From NCBI GenBank assembly GCA_030824965.1, contig JAPJQV010000006.1:1-64000 (forward strand): a DNA stretch of 64,000 nt. Direction: 5' to 3'. The stretch is from Micavibrio sp. (GTDB taxonomy: Bacteria > Pseudomonadota > Alphaproteobacteria > Micavibrionales > Micavibrionaceae). The stretch's first letter is position 1; each line of letters begins with the position of its first letter. The position numbers were made by a program, and so were the translations under genes. Positions 62,123 through 64,000 of this stretch are shown piece by piece. A model generated the notes under the pieces. That model was not told the DNA's origin. It saw only the letters and a list, made by a program, of their open reading frames with translations, and searched no databases.

Positions 62123-62632
62123 ATGCCGCCATTCGATGTTGAGCTGGATGCTGTATTAAACGACCGCGACAGGTTAAGAGCCTTAAGGGCTTCTAATCTC
62201 ATGGACAGTCCCCATGAAAAAGTCTTTGAAGATGTGACAACAAGTATCTGCGAATTTATGAGCGTTCCTATTTCTCTGGTTACGTTAATCGCCCCGGTCC
62301 GCCAGTTTTTCAAAAGCAGTAGAGGATTGCCTTTTGACGTAACCTTAAACCGGGGCACACCTATAGAGGACTCTACTTGCCAGTATGTCGTTAAAAAAGG
62401 CGGCCTATTGGTGATTGACGATGTAGCGGCTGATCCTTTTTTTCATACTCACGAGGGATTAAAAGGAGTAGGGGCGGGTTCCTATCTGGGCACTCCACTG
62501 CGGCTGTTTGGCCAGGCGATAGGTTCTATTTGTGCCGTTGATACCAAAGCGCGAAAATGGAAGACCAGCGAGATCGATTTTCTTGAAGACAAGGCTGAAC
62601 TTTTAAGCCTGGAAGTCGGCAAACGAAGATAA
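62123..62632 (+). CDS. GAF-domain protein (second of tandem pair)
   Basis: The 169-residue protein shares the same pattern as its upstream neighbour: DRDRLRALRASNLMDSPHEK, LIAPVRQFFKSSRGLP, CQYVVKKGGLLVIDDV and SYLGTPLRLFGQAIGSICAVD. The two are clearly paralogues, probably by old tandem duplication, as their sequences have moved well apart. Again no output domain is present. It is followed by ald. Confidence 0.85.
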   Translation: MPPFDVELDAVLNDRDRLRALRASNLMDSPHEKVFEDVTTSICEFMSVPISLVTLIAPVRQFFKSSRGLPFDVTLNRGTPIEDSTCQYVVKKGGLLVIDDVAADPFFHTHEGLKGVGAGSYLGTPLRLFGQAIGSICAVDTKARKWKTSEIDFLEDKAELLSLEVGKRR

Positions 62633-62694
62633 CAAAACTGGATATCATTTCATTCTTTAGATAATCTCATCTGAAACAGGTGAGGTTAAAATAA

Positions 62695-63813
62695 ATGCTG
62701 ATTGGTGTACCAAAGGAAATCAAGAAACAGGAATATCGCGTCGGGCTCGTACCCTCGAGTGTCAAGGAGGTCATTTCTCACGGGCATAAGGTAATAGTCG
62801 AAGCCAATGCCGGTATGGGAATTGGCTTTACTGATGACGACTATAGAAAAGCAGGCGCGGAAATAATCGCAACGCCGGCTGAAATTTTTCAAAAATCCGA
62901 TATGGTTATCAAAGTAAAAGAGCCTCAGACAGAAGAATGCCGGTTGCTGCGTGAAGATCAGATTTTATTCACCTATTTGCATTTGGCGGCTGATCCAGAA
63001 CAAGCAGATGCACTGGTCAAATCTGAAGCTGTTTGTATCGCGTATGAAACTGTTGTCGGCAGCGATGGAAGATCATTACCTTTGCTTGCACCGATGAGTG
63101 AAGTTGCAGGCCGTCTGTCGGCCCAAATCGGTTCTCACTACTTAATGAAACACATGGGTGGTGTAGGGCGGTTGATATCGGGTGCGCCAGGAGTAGCAGC
63201 GGCTGAGGTTTTGATTCTCGGCGGCGGCGTATCAGGTTTTAATGCCGCCCGAGTTGCTGTCGGTATGGGAGCATGGGTAACGATTCTCGAAAAAAATTCA
63301 GAGCGGTTGCGTTTTCTTGATAATTACTTTGGCAACCAGGCGCGTGTCTTAATGTCCAACACCGATAATATTGAACGTTTTTTACGTACGGCCGATGTCG
63401 TGATCGGCGCGGTGCTGATTCCTGGCGCTTCGGCGCCAAAGCTGGTAAAAAAAGAACATCTCAAAACCATGAAGCCGGGATCTGTGCTGGTTGATATTGC
63501 TATTGATCAGGGCGGTTGTTTTGAAACTTCGCATCCGACAACCCATAACGATCCGGTTTATCTTGTTGATGACGTTATTCACTACTGTGTAGCCAATATG
63601 CCGGGTGCTGTACCGCGAACCTCGGCTGTGGCGCTGAATCACGCTATTTTACCTTATGCTCTTAAAATCGCAGACATGGGCTGGAAAGCGGCTTTGAAAG
63701 CGGATACAGGCTTTATGCAAGGCCTTAATATCTGCAAAGGGCAGGTGACAAATATGGCCGTAGCAGAGAGCTTAAATTTGCCATTTAGCCCTGCCGAAGC
63801 CTGTGTAGATTAA
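62695..63813 (+). CDS. ald: Alanine dehydrogenase
   Basis: Ald interconverts alanine and pyruvate plus ammonia with NAD. The 372-residue protein has MLIGVPKEIKKQEYRVGL with the substrate-binding Arg, VKVKEPQ, the active-site His in LFTYLHLAAD, the NAD-binding loop LILGGGVSGFNAARVA and the late region NMPGAVPRTSAVALNHAILPY. A ribosome binding site (aggtg) precedes the ATG. Confidence 0.96.
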   Translation: MLIGVPKEIKKQEYRVGLVPSSVKEVISHGHKVIVEANAGMGIGFTDDDYRKAGAEIIATPAEIFQKSDMVIKVKEPQTEECRLLREDQILFTYLHLAADPEQADALVKSEAVCIAYETVVGSDGRSLPLLAPMSEVAGRLSAQIGSHYLMKHMGGVGRLISGAPGVAAAEVLILGGGVSGFNAARVAVGMGAWVTILEKNSERLRFLDNYFGNQARVLMSNTDNIERFLRTADVVIGAVLIPGASAPKLVKKEHLKTMKPGSVLVDIAIDQGGCFETSHPTTHNDPVYLVDDVIHYCVANMPGAVPRTSAVALNHAILPYALKIADMGWKAALKADTGFMQGLNICKGQVTNMAVAESLNLPFSPAEACVD

Positions 63814-63880
63814 AATCTTAAAATTAATGAATTAATCTCTTGATTTAAGAGAAAGTTTTGAGTAAACACACACAGCTCGC

Positions 63881-63957
63881 GCGGGTGTAGTTCAGTTGGT
63901 TAGAACGCTTCCCTGTCACGGAAGAGGTCGAGGGTTCAAGTCCCTTCACTCGCGCCA
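63881..63957 (+). tRNA. tRNA-Asp (anticodon GTC)
   Basis: Acceptor gcgggtg / cactcgc, anticodon stem ttccc-type with loop giving GTC, discriminator G and encoded CCA. Length 77 bases. Confidence 0.95.
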
Positions 63958-64000
63958 CTTTTCCCCTTTCCATATTTCAATAAATTGCTTTGATCTCATC

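Noticed and set aside
1..64000. CRISPR arrays, prophage, transposases, rRNA
   Set aside because: No regularly spaced direct repeats, integrase, transposase or rRNA signature was seen anywhere in the window.

Overview
The window looks like a chromosomal segment of a free-living, Gram-negative alphaproteobacterium of moderate GC content. The evidence is the set of gene neighbourhoods: glyA-nrdR-rib-nusB, yceD-rpmF-plsX-fabH-ihfA-merR, hom-glpX-recJ and tig-clpP-lon are all recognisably alphaproteobacterial. The LdtR-type MarR regulator, the CBP3-like cytochrome bc1 chaperone, the DUF6898-like protein, the decameric-type (RibH2) lumazine synthase and the DNA-ligase-associated repair cluster point the same way. 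LptD, BamE and YdbH show an LPS-bearing outer membrane, and MotA/MotB/FliL show flagellar motility. The moderate GC and several non-canonical arrangements suggest a lineage outside the best-studied orders (for example Micavibrionales-like or a deep Rhodospirillales-like group), but this is inference. No phage, transposase, CRISPR array or rRNA was seen.

Layout. 0-6 kb: a non-coding, palindrome-rich start, then motB-motA (minus), a 3-hydroxyisobutyryl-CoA hydrolase, ldtR, an HExxH membrane protein coupled to glutaryl-CoA dehydrogenase, and a small DUF6898-like protein. 6-14 kb: rpiA; a probable ZTP riboswitch in front of glyA; nrdR; a stand-alone RibD reductase domain; ribE and ribH read in the opposite direction behind an FMN riboswitch; nusB; fliL; and a proton-pumping pyrophosphatase. 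14-19 kb: two small membrane or exported proteins, cysK-cysE for cysteine synthesis, an RNA uracil methyltransferase, bamE, and the CBP3-like chaperone with yceD. 19-26 kb: rpmF-plsX-fabH-ihfA-merR, tRNA-Pro, a degenerate zinc-ribbon protein, a lipoprotein, purC, rplM-rpsI. 26-35.5 kb: gamma carbonic anhydrase, phaC, hom-glpX-recJ, a YihY protein and amtB. 35.6-41.5 kb: a 41-aa orphan protein and the full four-gene ligase/exonuclease/helicase/PdeM repair set. 41.5-49.5 kb: AI-2E-type exporter, a CC-motif membrane protein with a DEAD helicase, lptD and the ydbH-ynbE-ydbL lipid-transport set. 49.5-64 kb: parE, yciA, a two-repeat exported protein, an amidase, glnA, tRNA-His, tRNA-Leu, tig-clpP-lon without clpX, tRNA-Val, two GAF-only proteins, alanine dehydrogenase, tRNA-Asp.

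How the genes work together. One-carbon and purine supply is served by glyA under the ZTP riboswitch and by purC. Riboflavin synthesis is served by the reductase, ribE and ribH, the last two under FMN control. Cell-envelope building is served by lptD, bamE, ydbH-ynbE-ydbL, plsX and fabH. Nitrogen assimilation is served by amtB and glnA, with no PII gene nearby. Protein quality control is served by tig, clpP and lon. No wholly new system stands out. The points most worth checking are the missing RibD deaminase domain, the absence of clpX, a ten-G tract abutting the start of a small membrane protein, the HExxH membrane protein overlapping gcdH, the tandem GAF-only genes and the overlapping divergent starts inside the repair cluster.
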